DNA of 26,450 bases, from contig LCOM01000005.1 of the NCBI GenBank assembly GCA_000999395.1, positions 1-26,450 on the forward strand, read 5' to 3'. Position 1 is the stretch's first letter, and each line of letters opens with the position of its first letter. The DNA is from Parcubacteria group bacterium GW2011_GWA2_47_7. GTDB lineage: Bacteria > Patescibacteriota > Minisyncoccia > Phycocordibacterales > UBA6899. Below, piece by piece: positions 7,358-14,800 of the stretch. The notes below the pieces were generated by a model that saw nothing but the letters and a program-made list of their open reading frames with translations, was not told where the DNA came from and did no database searches. Made by a program: the position numbers and the translations under genes.

Positions 7358-8224
7358 ATGGAAAAACACATTGCGCAACGAAGGCCGGCAGGAATGTCCG
7401 TCGACGAAAAAAAACGCGTGTGGAATACTATTGAGCAGGGATTAACGTTCCAGTCATTGCCCTTTTCGTACACAACACTCTGGAAAAACACACGTATAAG
7501 ATTTGCGGCAATCATCTTTGGACTGCTGATGTTATCTGGCGGAGCCGCCACCGCATATGCAAGCAACGCCAAGCCTGGTGATATCCTGTTCCCCGTTCTC
7601 GTCGCACAAGAAAAAGCACAGATTCTTTTCGTGGGTGATGAGGCAAAGAAGGAAGAACTCCGTGTGCAGTTTGCACACAAACGTCTCTCTGAGGTACGTG
7701 AGCTCGCCGCATTAGCAGATGAGACACTGGATGATAAGGGTGGCGCGGAGCTTACACACGAAGATGCAACCAGCTCACGTGATATCGTGAAAACGCACGT
7801 GGACCCTTCTCTGGAAACAATGAAGCGTGAGGAACGAGTAAAACGGGGTCGAGAGATTGCATTAAGGGAACTTGAGGTAACGCGCGCGCTGTTTGATCGA
7901 GATGGCAAAGAGAAATCACGAAACACCATCGACGATATCATCACTGAGATTCATGCTGTTTCCCCACAAGGGGAGCGTAGTAAAATTTATTTTGAAGGAG
8001 AAGTAGCGAAGTGGGTACTCAAAGAGAACGACCAAGGCAACAAAGAACACTCCGCCTCGACATCAAGCGATATCATCAAAAAAGAAAAAAGGGACAACCG
8101 GAGCGGTACCGAAGAAGAAACTAAAGATTCAGGAGTCTATACAGACACTGAGAATGAAAACCAAGGGCGGGATAGTGACACCACCGAAGGAGTCGTGGAA
8201 AGGGACACCGAAAACAACGGCTAA
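7358..8224 (+). CDS. DUF5667 domain membrane protein, possible anti-sigma partner
   Basis: 288 residues from ATG 7358, which follows the sigma factor stop by one base (TAATATG); an in-frame ATG at 7334 is an alternative. An N-terminal cytoplasmic segment of about 45 residues precedes one membrane helix (RFAAIIFGLLMLSGGAATAY). Directly after it is the DUF5667 signature: SNAKPGDILFPVLVAQEKAQ, then LFVGDEAKKEELRVQFAHKR. The rest is a helical, highly charged extracytoplasmic region ending in about 70 low-complexity residues rich in Glu, Asp, Lys, Ser and Thr. Proteins of this kind often sit beside ECF sigma factors; the cytoplasmic part may hold the sigma factor at the membrane, but no zinc-binding anti-sigma motif is seen, so this is inferred from context. 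Confidence 0.82.
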   Translation: MEKHIAQRRPAGMSVDEKKRVWNTIEQGLTFQSLPFSYTTLWKNTRIRFAAIIFGLLMLSGGAATAYASNAKPGDILFPVLVAQEKAQILFVGDEAKKEELRVQFAHKRLSEVRELAALADETLDDKGGAELTHEDATSSRDIVKTHVDPSLETMKREERVKRGREIALRELEVTRALFDRDGKEKSRNTIDDIITEIHAVSPQGERSKIYFEGEVAKWVLKENDQGNKEHSASTSSDIIKKEKRDNRSGTEEETKDSGVYTDTENENQGRDSDTTEGVVERDTENNG

Positions 8225-8268
8225 TTAGAGGATGCTGTAGAGCAGAAACAGACAGGCGGAGAGATACA

Positions 8269-8311
8269 TTATCCACAGGTTATCGGAAAGTTTTCCACAT
8301 GTTTATACACC
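8269..8311 (+). other. Cluster of three DnaA-box-like 9-mers
   Basis: TTATCCACA (8269-8277, exact consensus TTATNCACA), TTTTCCACA (8291-8299, one mismatch) and TTATACACC (8303-8311, one mismatch), all in the same orientation, between the convergent ends of the DUF5667 gene and enolase. The flanks are not unusually AT-rich and no dnaA or dnaN gene is in the window, so origin function is uncertain. Confidence 0.4.
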
Positions 8312-8323
8312 GCGACGTAACCA

Positions 8324-9532
8324 TCAAGAATGGATGAGGAATTCTTTTTCAATCTCGAGCAGACGTTCATATTTTACTCGGCGTTCCTTCTGTGTTGGTG
8401 CCCCTGCTTTCAGTCCGTATGCACCAATTCCGACGGCAAGATCCGCGATGAACGAGTCCTCCGTTTCCCCAGACCGATGACTTGCTATCAACTTCCATCC
8501 TGCCTTTTGTGCGATATGAGCCGTTTGAAAAACTTCAGCAAGCGTCCCCACCTGATTGGGCTTGATGATCATACTATTGGCACGATGTTCGTCGATCATT
8601 TCTTTTGTAATCTCTGGATTGGTCACCGTGAGGTCATCTCCAACGATGAGCGTCCTATTCCCAAGCTCTGCGGTAATACGATGAAATGCGGAAAAGTCAT
8701 CCTCAGCAAAAGGGTCTTCGATACTCTTCAGATGGAATTTCTGCACAAGATTTTCGTATACAGAAAACAGTTCCTCCGACGTGTGGGGTGCTCCCTCGAG
8801 AACATATTTTCCGTCATGAAAAAACTCTGATGCTGCGGCATCAATCGCCAAAAATGCCATTGCCTCGGCCCCCATCGCTTCACTCAAAAGCTCGAATGGT
8901 TTTTCAATACCCCTTACATCCGGTGAATATCCACCTTCATCCCCCATAGGAACATCACCATACCGCTGTTTGATCAATGTGCCCAAAGTTTCAAATATTG
9001 CATTTGCTTTCGCGTAAGATTCAGACGGGAGTGCGCGACCAACCGCCACAATGTACTCCTGAAACGGCAAGCGAAATGATGCATGCGCTCCGCCATTCAA
9101 CATATTCATATAGAGAAACGGAAACCCCGGGGTAAATCCCCCGATTCCGGCAATAGTCTTCCAAAGTGGCTCCTTTCTCACGAACGCAGCGAGTCTCATA
9201 GTGGCCATGGAGACACCGAGCATCGCATTTGCACCGAGCTTGTGTTTATCTGATGTTCCATCAAGCGCGAGAAGTGTTCGGTCAACATGCTCCGGATCAA
9301 GCGGTGCATCGCGCAATGCCTCATCAATAGCGGTATTCACATTTACGATAGCGCGCGCGACTCCGACTCCATCGGCGTCACGCAGTTCACACGCCTCCCG
9401 CCGTCCGGCACTCTTTCCAGACGGTACTGAAGCGCTCGCCTTTTCCAATCCGCTATGAACCGTAACGGTGATGGTTGGTGTACCACGTGAATCATGTATT
9501 TCTACCGCCTCGACACGCGTGATCTTTTCCAT
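8324..9532 (-). CDS. eno: Enolase (phosphopyruvate hydratase)
   Basis: Interconverts 2-phosphoglycerate and PEP. The protein is 402 residues from ATG 9532, somewhat shorter than the usual 420-430. The open frame extends further upstream into ppsA, but MEKITRVEAVEIHDSRGTPT is the family N-terminus. Active-site and metal residues are all present: H150 (NGGAHA), E159, E199 (MGDEGG), D231 (AIDAAAS), E272 (SIEDPF), D299 (VGDD), K324 (IIKPNQ), the SHRSGET loop 351-357, and K375. The NGGAHA loop and the region before it are divergent from the common bacterial form. The start follows the ppsA stop by one base (TAATATG), so it is the last gene of the kinase-ppsA-eno operon and should be co-expressed with PEP synthase. 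Confidence 0.95.
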   Translation of the reverse strand: MEKITRVEAVEIHDSRGTPTITVTVHSGLEKASASVPSGKSAGRREACELRDADGVGVARAIVNVNTAIDEALRDAPLDPEHVDRTLLALDGTSDKHKLGANAMLGVSMATMRLAAFVRKEPLWKTIAGIGGFTPGFPFLYMNMLNGGAHASFRLPFQEYIVAVGRALPSESYAKANAIFETLGTLIKQRYGDVPMGDEGGYSPDVRGIEKPFELLSEAMGAEAMAFLAIDAAASEFFHDGKYVLEGAPHTSEELFSVYENLVQKFHLKSIEDPFAEDDFSAFHRITAELGNRTLIVGDDLTVTNPEITKEMIDEHRANSMIIKPNQVGTLAEVFQTAHIAQKAGWKLIASHRSGETEDSFIADLAVGIGAYGLKAGAPTQKERRVKYERLLEIEKEFLIHS

Positions 9533-9533
9533 A

Positions 9534-11948
9534 TTAGCGACCCAATTGTTTTTCCTCCTCTGCAACCTCAAAGAGCATCGGGATAATGGAGTCAGGATTA
9601 AGGGATACAGTATCAATGCCTTCCTGGATGAGAAATCTCAGAAAATCAGGAAAATCTGACGGTGCCTGCCCGCAAATACCAATATACTTCCCTCTCGCCT
9701 TGCAAGCCTTAATGGCCATCGAGATGAGCGTCTTCACTGCTGGGTCTTTTTCATTGGTGATACCCGCCACGATTCCCGAGTCACGATCACTTCCTACCGT
9801 ACACTGAGTAAGATCATTCGAACCAATAGAGAAACCATCAAAGATATCGAGGAATTCATCAGCACGCAATACATTTGAGGGTATCTCACACATCACGTAG
9901 ACATGCAATCCATCCTCATCTTTGCGCAATCCGAATTCTGCCATAGTCTCAAGCACTTTCTTCCCCTCTTCCGGAGTACGGCAGAACGGAATCATCACGT
10001 GCAGATTTTTGAGACCAAAAGTATTGCGCACCCGAAGTATCGCATCGCATTCCAGTTTGAACGCGTCCTTAAATTTCGGATCATAATATCGTGATGCACC
10101 ACGCCAACCGAGCATTGGATTCTCCTCGCTCGGCTCATAGGCTTCACCACCAAGCAGTGTGCGGTACTCATTTGTCTTGAAGTCTGAGAAGCGGACAATC
10201 ACCTGATGCGGATACGACGCAGCGGCAATCTGTGCAATCCCCTCCGCCAGTTTCTGAACATAAAATTCCACCTTGTCGGGATATCCGAGCGTCCGCGCAT
10301 TAATCTTCTTCTGTAGTTCCTTATCGAGCTTATTATAATCGAGAAGCGCCTTTGGGTGGATTCCGATCTGCGACATGATGATAAACTCTTCACGCGCAAG
10401 CCCTACACCTTTATGGGGAAGGTGTGCATACATGAAGGCGGCCTCGGGGCTACCAACATTCATTGCAATCTTTGTTTTTGTTTCTGGTACCTGAGAGAGA
10501 TCTTCGACGCGCTCTTCCCATTCGAGCTTCCCCGGATAAATATACCCGACGGAACCCGACGATGCATCAACGGTCAACTCCATCCCCGTCTTAATTTTTG
10601 CCAACTCTTCCATTCCAATGCCGATAACGGCAGGAATACCGAGCTCACGGGAAACAATTGCTGCGTGAGACGTGCGCCCTCCCTTCGCCGTAATAATGGC
10701 AGATGCCATCTTCATGATGGGTTCCCAATCCGGGTCGGTGATCTCAGTCACTAATATTTCACCCTGTTTGAATTCATCGAGCTTCGCCGCAGAAAGAATG
10801 ACTCGCGCGTTCCCCGTCGCAATCTTTCCCCCAACGCAAATACCATGTGTCAGCGCCTCTGGTGCTCCTTTTTGTAAAAGATATTCGGTAATAGAAAAAC
10901 CCTTCTTCTCAGATTGCACAGTTTCGGGACGCGCCTGAACAATATAGAGCTTGTTTTCGACTCCGTCCTTCGCCCACTCGATATCCATCGGGGTCGGTTT
11001 TCCGAAGCGCGCGGTGTAATGCTCTTCGATAATCATTCCCCACTGCGCCAATTCAATAACCTCGTCGTCAGAAAGCGAAAATTTCGTCTGATCCGATTCT
11101 GGAACACTTATCTCTTTAACCGGTGAATCCTGCGATTCGGTATAGACCATCATCATCTTTTTCTCGCCAAGTGATTTTTTTACAATCGAGCGAAAACCAT
11201 CACGAAGTGTCGGCTTGAAGAGCATAAATTCATCGGGGGTCACCTTTCCCTGCACAACCATCTCACCAAGTCCGTAGGAAGCATTGATCTCTATGACATC
11301 ACGGAAACCGGTCTCCGTATCAATGGTAAACATCACTCCAGATGACCCCTTGTCTGAACGAGCCATCTTTTGAACACCAACGGAGAGCGCAACGTCAAAA
11401 TGACTAAATCCCTTGTCGACACGATACGAGATCGCCCTATCATTGAAGAGCGACGCCATTGCCTCGCGCGTCTTTTTAATAACCTGCTCCGCTCCATAGA
11501 CGTTGAGATACGTCTCGTGTTCTCCCGCAAACGACGCACCAGGAAGGTCCTCGGCGGTCGCCGAAGAACGAACGGCAACGTCAGCTTCTTTCACACCATA
11601 GGACTCAGAAATTTTTTCATACGCAACAGTGATCTCATCGCGCAATGTTTGAGGAAACTCTACTTTGAGAAACGCCTCACGGACTGATTTGCCTGCATGT
11701 TGTAGCGCTTTGATGTCGGTCGTGTCAAGGTCGGTCAATTCTTTCTTGATGATATCAGCGAGCCCGGACAGTGTAATAAAATCGCGATATGCTTTTGCGG
11801 TGACAATGAATCCATTCGGGACTCGAATACCCTTACTTGCAAGTGCTGTATACATCTCACCGAGTGAGGCATTCTTTCCCCCCACAATCTGCACATCATC
11901 GTTGCCAACCTGGTCAAACCACAATATCGCCTGCTCTGTTTTATTCAT
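9534..11948 (-). CDS. ppsA: Phosphoenolpyruvate synthase (pyruvate, water dikinase)
   Basis: 804 residues, full length. It interconverts pyruvate + ATP and PEP + AMP + phosphate. Domain order is standard: N-terminal ATP-grasp pyruvate/phosphate-dikinase domain (about 10-345; KNASLGEM, VRSSATAEDLPGASFAGEHE), swivelling phosphohistidine domain with GGRTSHAAIVSRELG (H428), and a C-terminal PEP/pyruvate barrel ending with GICGQAPSD (C759). In bacteria it is usually gluconeogenic; in fermentative archaea and some reduced bacteria it has been proposed to run toward pyruvate and ATP. Its place between glycerate kinase and enolase, which share 2-phosphoglycerate and PEP, supports one linear route. 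A TATAAA sequence lies about 14 bases upstream of the start, so it may also have its own promoter. Confidence 0.97.
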   Translation of the reverse strand: MNKTEQAILWFDQVGNDDVQIVGGKNASLGEMYTALASKGIRVPNGFIVTAKAYRDFITLSGLADIIKKELTDLDTTDIKALQHAGKSVREAFLKVEFPQTLRDEITVAYEKISESYGVKEADVAVRSSATAEDLPGASFAGEHETYLNVYGAEQVIKKTREAMASLFNDRAISYRVDKGFSHFDVALSVGVQKMARSDKGSSGVMFTIDTETGFRDVIEINASYGLGEMVVQGKVTPDEFMLFKPTLRDGFRSIVKKSLGEKKMMMVYTESQDSPVKEISVPESDQTKFSLSDDEVIELAQWGMIIEEHYTARFGKPTPMDIEWAKDGVENKLYIVQARPETVQSEKKGFSITEYLLQKGAPEALTHGICVGGKIATGNARVILSAAKLDEFKQGEILVTEITDPDWEPIMKMASAIITAKGGRTSHAAIVSRELGIPAVIGIGMEELAKIKTGMELTVDASSGSVGYIYPGKLEWEERVEDLSQVPETKTKIAMNVGSPEAAFMYAHLPHKGVGLAREEFIIMSQIGIHPKALLDYNKLDKELQKKINARTLGYPDKVEFYVQKLAEGIAQIAAASYPHQVIVRFSDFKTNEYRTLLGGEAYEPSEENPMLGWRGASRYYDPKFKDAFKLECDAILRVRNTFGLKNLHVMIPFCRTPEEGKKVLETMAEFGLRKDEDGLHVYVMCEIPSNVLRADEFLDIFDGFSIGSNDLTQCTVGSDRDSGIVAGITNEKDPAVKTLISMAIKACKARGKYIGICGQAPSDFPDFLRFLIQEGIDTVSLNPDSIIPMLFEVAEEEKQLGR

Positions 11949-11998
11949 ACCCTATGAATTATTTATAATGATTATCAAACAACGCGAATCACGCTCGA

Positions 11999-12954
11999 TC
12001 AGGATTTCGCCCGAATTAAAAAATAAAAGTCTGACACATTTATGCCGGTTTGTCCGGTCACAATCGCTCCGCCGTTTTGACGCCAAAAATTATACGAATC
12101 ATTTCTCGATAAATACATCTTCGGATCAAGCCCTGCTTGTTTTGCACGCTCACGATCACCTTCATCGATGATTGCTCCCGCAACATCTGTATTATCCCAC
12201 CCATCCGAAGCGGCAGCAACAAAGACTTCATCGGTCGGGATGGTCGCGAGCGCACCAAGGGCAAACTCTTGATTTCTCCCCCCTTTACCTGGGGAATCTG
12301 AAAGTTCAACAGTGGTTTCTCCACCATAAAGCATGCACGAGCCTGGTGAGCATTTCATCGTCGAAAAATAAGCCCCAATATTGGGGGCTATCCCCTGTAG
12401 CGCGGTATCACGAATTTCAGCCTGATAACCAAGCGCATCCGCCTTTTCCTTCATTGCCAAGAGTGCGACTTTGTTCGTGACAAGAAGAACGTTGGTAACC
12501 TTTTGAAAATATTTTTCTTCCTTTGGTGTCTCCACTAGTTCACAGTCGGGAAGTTTGCATTGCGTCAACACGTTGTACTCTGCAAGAATATGTTCGGCAT
12601 CGATGATGGTTGAAGTATCCCGTACTGTCGGACCTGATGCAACGATGCTCATGTCATCTCCCGGCACATCGGAAAATATAAAGGAGACGACTGTTGCGGG
12701 GTAGAGCAGTTTTGCGAGCTGCCCACCCTGTATATCGGAAATATGCTTTCGAACGGTATTCACCTCACTTATCGTGGCGCCCCTCTTCCAGAGTGCCTCG
12801 ATGATATCCTGAATGGTTTCGCACACCATATTGTGCGGCAAACATAGGAGCGAAGAACCTCCGCCTGATACCCCGCCTCCAAAATTGCTAGGGCATCACG
12901 ACGAAGCGGCGTAGTGCCAAGCACCTCAGCATTTTTGATTATCGGCTCATTCAT
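11999..12954 (-). pseudogene. Type II glycerate kinase (MOFRL family), internal deletion and frameshift
   Basis: Intact members (about 420-450 residues) phosphorylate glycerate to 2-phosphoglycerate. Here the N-terminus from ATG 12954 is normal (IIKNAEVLGTTPLRRDALAI, LEAGYQA). The next recognisable part, in another frame, is SGGGSSLLCLP followed by ETIQDIIEALWKRGATISEV, NTVRKHISDIQGGQLAKLL, FSDVPGDDMSIVASGPT, GGETTVEL, GKGGRNQEFALGA, and the MOFRL end NDSYNFWRQNGGAIVTGQTG, INVSD. About 90-100 residues, including the conserved VGxGKA and GHPxPD segments, are missing. The junction lies near 12863-12870, where TATCAGGC serves both sides: the N side reads it as Y-Q-A, the C side as (x)-S-G. Unless this is an assembly error, no active kinase is made. 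The long intact C-terminal frame suggests recent damage. Confidence 0.82.
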
Positions 12955-12960
12955 GTGCGC

Positions 12961-12984
12961 ATTATAGCACCACCGGAAAGGTGG
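12961..12984 (-). promoter_or_regulatory. Promoter of the glycerate kinase-ppsA-eno operon with adjacent inverted repeat
   Basis: Extended -10 TGCTATAAT (12961-12969 on the minus strand) ends 6 bases before ATG 12954. Just upstream, where the -35/-10 spacer would be, is CCACC-N5-GGTGG (12970-12974, 12980-12984), a possible operator. No -35 consensus. Confidence 0.5.
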
Positions 12985-13025
12985 CGTATCTCAGAAAGTG
13001 CACAAGTAGACGATTAGTATCCTAT

Positions 13026-13034
13026 TGCTATAAT
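13026..13034 (+). promoter_or_regulatory. Extended -10 box of the YdjM-like gene
   Basis: TGCTATAAT ends 7 bases before ATG 13042; a TAGACG -35 candidate lies 16 bases upstream. It forms a divergent pair with the glycerate kinase promoter within 87 bases. Confidence 0.55.
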
Positions 13035-13041
13035 ACGATTC

Positions 13042-13533
13042 ATGATCCTCGCGACACATGCAGTCGTAGGCGCCGCCGCCGCGAACATCTTTCCAGGTCA
13101 TCCTATGATGGCTTTTGTTGTTGGATTTCTCAGTCATTTCGTGCTTGACGCGATACCGCACTGGCACTACACACTTCTATCAAGCAGACATGATCACACT
13201 GACCCGATGAATTCGGACATCATCCTCAATAAGGATTTTCCACTCGACCTCTTCAAAATAGGATGTGATGCCATGCTCGGTATCGGGCTTGCAGTGCTCT
13301 TTCTGCATGCCACAACCCCCTACTACCTTTCAGTAACCATCCTTGGGGCGATTGGAGGCATCATGCCGGATGCGCTCCAATTCGCCTATTTCAAATGGAG
13401 ACATGAGCCACTCGTCACCCTCCAACGCTTCCATCACTGGATTCATGCAAAATCCAATCTTGACCATCAGGCAATATGGGGACCAGCCATCCAAGTATTC
13501 ATTGGGGTCTTTTGCATGCTTCTTGTACGATAA
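13042..13533 (+). CDS. YdjM-like membrane protein (putative membrane-bound metal-dependent hydrolase)
   Basis: 163 residues with four to five hydrophobic stretches. Conserved-looking polar residues sit in or at the edge of membrane segments: THAVVGAAAAN, FPGHPMMAF, FLSHFVLDAIPHWHYT, GGIMPDALQFAY, and HHWIHAKSNLDHQ. The H/D pattern (H6, HxxLDxxPHxHY, PDxxQ, HHxxH) is that of the YdjM/PF04307-type membrane proteins, thought to bind a metal and hydrolyse an unknown lipid-like substrate. This assignment rests on the motif pattern alone. It is transcribed divergently from the glycerate kinase operon and ends at a bidirectional terminator shared with the Cys/His-rich gene. Confidence 0.7.
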   Translation: MILATHAVVGAAAANIFPGHPMMAFVVGFLSHFVLDAIPHWHYTLLSSRHDHTDPMNSDIILNKDFPLDLFKIGCDAMLGIGLAVLFLHATTPYYLSVTILGAIGGIMPDALQFAYFKWRHEPLVTLQRFHHWIHAKSNLDHQAIWGPAIQVFIGVFCMLLVR

Positions 13534-13572
13534 AAACTGCATGATTTGTGCCAAGGAGATAACAAGTAGCAC

Positions 13573-13606
13573 AAACAAAAAACGCCTTGCGGCGCGTTTT
13601 TTGTTT
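13573..13606. terminator. Bidirectional intrinsic terminator
   Basis: Stem AAACAAAAAACG / CGTTTTTTGTTT (13573-13584 with 13595-13606) with an inner GC cap, between two convergent genes. A and T runs on both flanks let it work on either strand. Confidence 0.85.
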
Positions 13607-13624
13607 TCCTTAAAGAATATATTA

Positions 13625-14005
13625 TTACTCTGCAACTGGCTCAAGACCCATCATGGGCACCACTTGTACCGATGTCACACCCTTCGTCGCCTGAACACGA
13701 GTATTTATTGTGTTGGGATATCCGAAAGAAGAAATACCTCCATGCATACGCTGAAAATGAGCATCGAATGATTGGTCATATTGCGACCCATAACTTCGTG
13801 AATCCCGTACTCCATGGCGATATTCACCGTGTCCTCCGACACACACTCCTGTCATAAATACTAATGCGAGCACGACAATGGTCACCATGCATCGCATCAT
13901 GCAGCACCGATGGTGACAAAACTTATGCATATTCATACACTTCCCTCCTCCATGGCACATATGGCCTTCAACACTTACTACTTCCTCTGTCTTGTTTTCA
14001 TCCAT
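13625..14005 (-). CDS. Cys/His-rich single-pass membrane protein, possible metal binding
   Basis: 126 residues from ATG 14005 (a longer frame opens at 14128, but the acidic start MDENKTEEVV is more natural and a TATACT sequence lies between the two). Residues 15-39 hold seven Cys (17, 23, 30, 34, 35, 39 and, in the membrane helix, 55) and five His (15, 18, 27, 31, 32), with several Met, a density that suggests binding of a soft or transition metal. Residues about 41-57 are one membrane helix. The C-terminal half (SRSYGSQYDQSFDAHFQRMH, then NTRVQATKGVTSVQVVPMMG) should lie outside. I do not recognise the family. Neighbouring nickel and iron-sulfur genes make a metal role attractive but unproven. 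Confidence 0.65.
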   Translation of the reverse strand: MDENKTEEVVSVEGHMCHGGGKCMNMHKFCHHRCCMMRCMVTIVVLALVFMTGVCVGGHGEYRHGVRDSRSYGSQYDQSFDAHFQRMHGGISSFGYPNTINTRVQATKGVTSVQVVPMMGLEPVAE

Positions 14006-14159
14006 AGACGATTTAGCCCTAGCGATTAAAGAATTTGTACAGTATATACGCAGTAAAGCGTCAATAAGGTGCAGTACACAGAAATAGCTAACTTTGAGCT
14101 TCTGGCACACCCCGCACCGCCATATCATGTCATATCCCTATCCATATTTTCCTCATTTT

Positions 14160-14190
14160 ATGTCAAGACTAAGTCTTGACATTTTTTTTT
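14160..14190 (+). terminator. Perfect hairpin with T9 tail (terminator-like, orphan)
   Basis: ATGTCAAGAC-TAA-GTCTTGACAT (14160-14182), then T through 14190, in terminator form on the plus strand. No plus-strand gene precedes it since 13533. The repeat also contains TTGACA on both strands, so it may instead be an operator or -35 region. Confidence 0.5.
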
Positions 14191-14197
14191 GGGGGGG

Positions 14198-14228
14198 GCA
14201 ACAGACTCCCTGAGCTGGAGTTTGTTGC
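14198..14228 (+). other. Second hairpin next to the G8 run
   Basis: GCAACAGACTCC pairs with GGAGTTTGTTGC (12 bp including one G-T wobble), 7-base loop. An alternative stem GAGCTG/CAGCTC, followed by GTTTTTG, overlaps it, so two folds compete. Confidence 0.45.
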
Positions 14229-14236
14229 AGCTCGTT

Positions 14237-14262
14237 TTTGTATTCTTTATTTGTATTCTTTA
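14237..14262 (+). repeat. Tandem duplication of a 13-mer
   Basis: TTTGTATTCTTTA occurs twice exactly, head to tail (14237-14249 and 14250-14262). Confidence 0.85.
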
Positions 14263-14479
14263 GTAGGCATACATTATAGAGATATACTTCTGCGGGACTC
14301 TTTTGGATAAAACCGAACGATAGACCAGACTATCCGTCGCCGTGCGCAGTGCACTTCTGACCTCACGTGTTTCGTACCACAAACCTTGCGATAACAAAAG
14401 TAGCCCAACAAAATCTTCCTATATAACATTTATGATGACAGATTCTTCGTCACAACTAGGATTGGCGGGAAAAAGAGGG

Positions 14480-14485
14480 TAAAAT
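14480..14485 (+). promoter_or_regulatory. -10-like box of the nifU-like operon
   Basis: TAAAAT ends 6 bases before ATG 14492. A GAGGG also lies 12 bases upstream of the ATG, so a leadered transcript with a ribosome binding site is equally possible. Confidence 0.3.
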
Positions 14486-14491
14486 GCATAC

Positions 14492-14767
14492 ATGGAACAA
14501 GTTGCAACACCCGACGTCATCACAATAAATACCGAAACTCCTCCGACCGTTGAAGGGCGCGTGAACGCGGTCATTGCAAAGGTTCGGCCCTACATCCAAT
14601 CTCATGGGGGTGATGTCTGGGTGGGGAAAATCGAGGATGGGATACTCACCCTCCGCATTGAAGGAAGTTGTGCACAATGCCCTCTCGCCTCACTGACGTA
14701 TAATAAGGTGGTCAAAACACTTCTCAATGAAGAAGTGCCCGAGATCACCGGAATTGTGCTGACCTAG
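14492..14767 (+). CDS. NifU C-terminal domain Fe-S scaffold/carrier protein
   Basis: 91 residues. Residues about 20-85 are a NifU C-terminal domain: VNAVIAKVRPYIQSHGGDVW followed by IEGSCAQCPLASLT, in which the CxxC pair (C59, C62) would hold a transient Fe-S cluster, then VVKTLLNEEVPEI. Such small stand-alone NifU/Nfu proteins deliver Fe-S clusters to target enzymes in the cytoplasm. It is followed 33 bases later by a ferredoxin gene and then an FAD oxidoreductase, and the nearby KorAB and hydrogenase also need Fe-S clusters. The first 18 residues are a variable lead. Confidence 0.92.
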   Translation: MEQVATPDVITINTETPPTVEGRVNAVIAKVRPYIQSHGGDVWVGKIEDGILTLRIEGSCAQCPLASLTYNKVVKTLLNEEVPEITGIVLT

Positions 14768-14800
14768 TCGTTTATTCATTATTTGTTAACATAAAAATAT

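Larger units (their letters stand above)
14006..14491. other. Noncoding region of about 480 bases rich in hairpins and simple runs
   Basis: No convincing gene. It holds a 10-bp perfect hairpin followed by T9, a G8 run, a 12-bp hairpin, a 13-base tandem duplication (entries below), and a plus-strand promoter candidate TTGTAT-N18-TATAGA near 14252-14281. From about 14285 to 14460 I see no known RNA family, tRNA or riboswitch. On the minus strand a TATAAT near 14271-14277 could start a short RNA through the hairpins. Confidence 0.5.

Noticed and set aside
7309..7944. 211-residue Ser/Arg-rich minus-strand open frame
   Set aside because: Antisense to the DUF5667 gene; the composition is what the opposite strand of a charged coding sequence gives.
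13330..13644. 104-residue minus-strand open frame
   Set aside because: Antisense to the YdjM-like gene and crosses a strong bidirectional terminator.
14285..14460. Possible tRNA or known structured RNA
   Set aside because: No cloverleaf, T-loop consensus, SRP or tmRNA motif could be found by eye.
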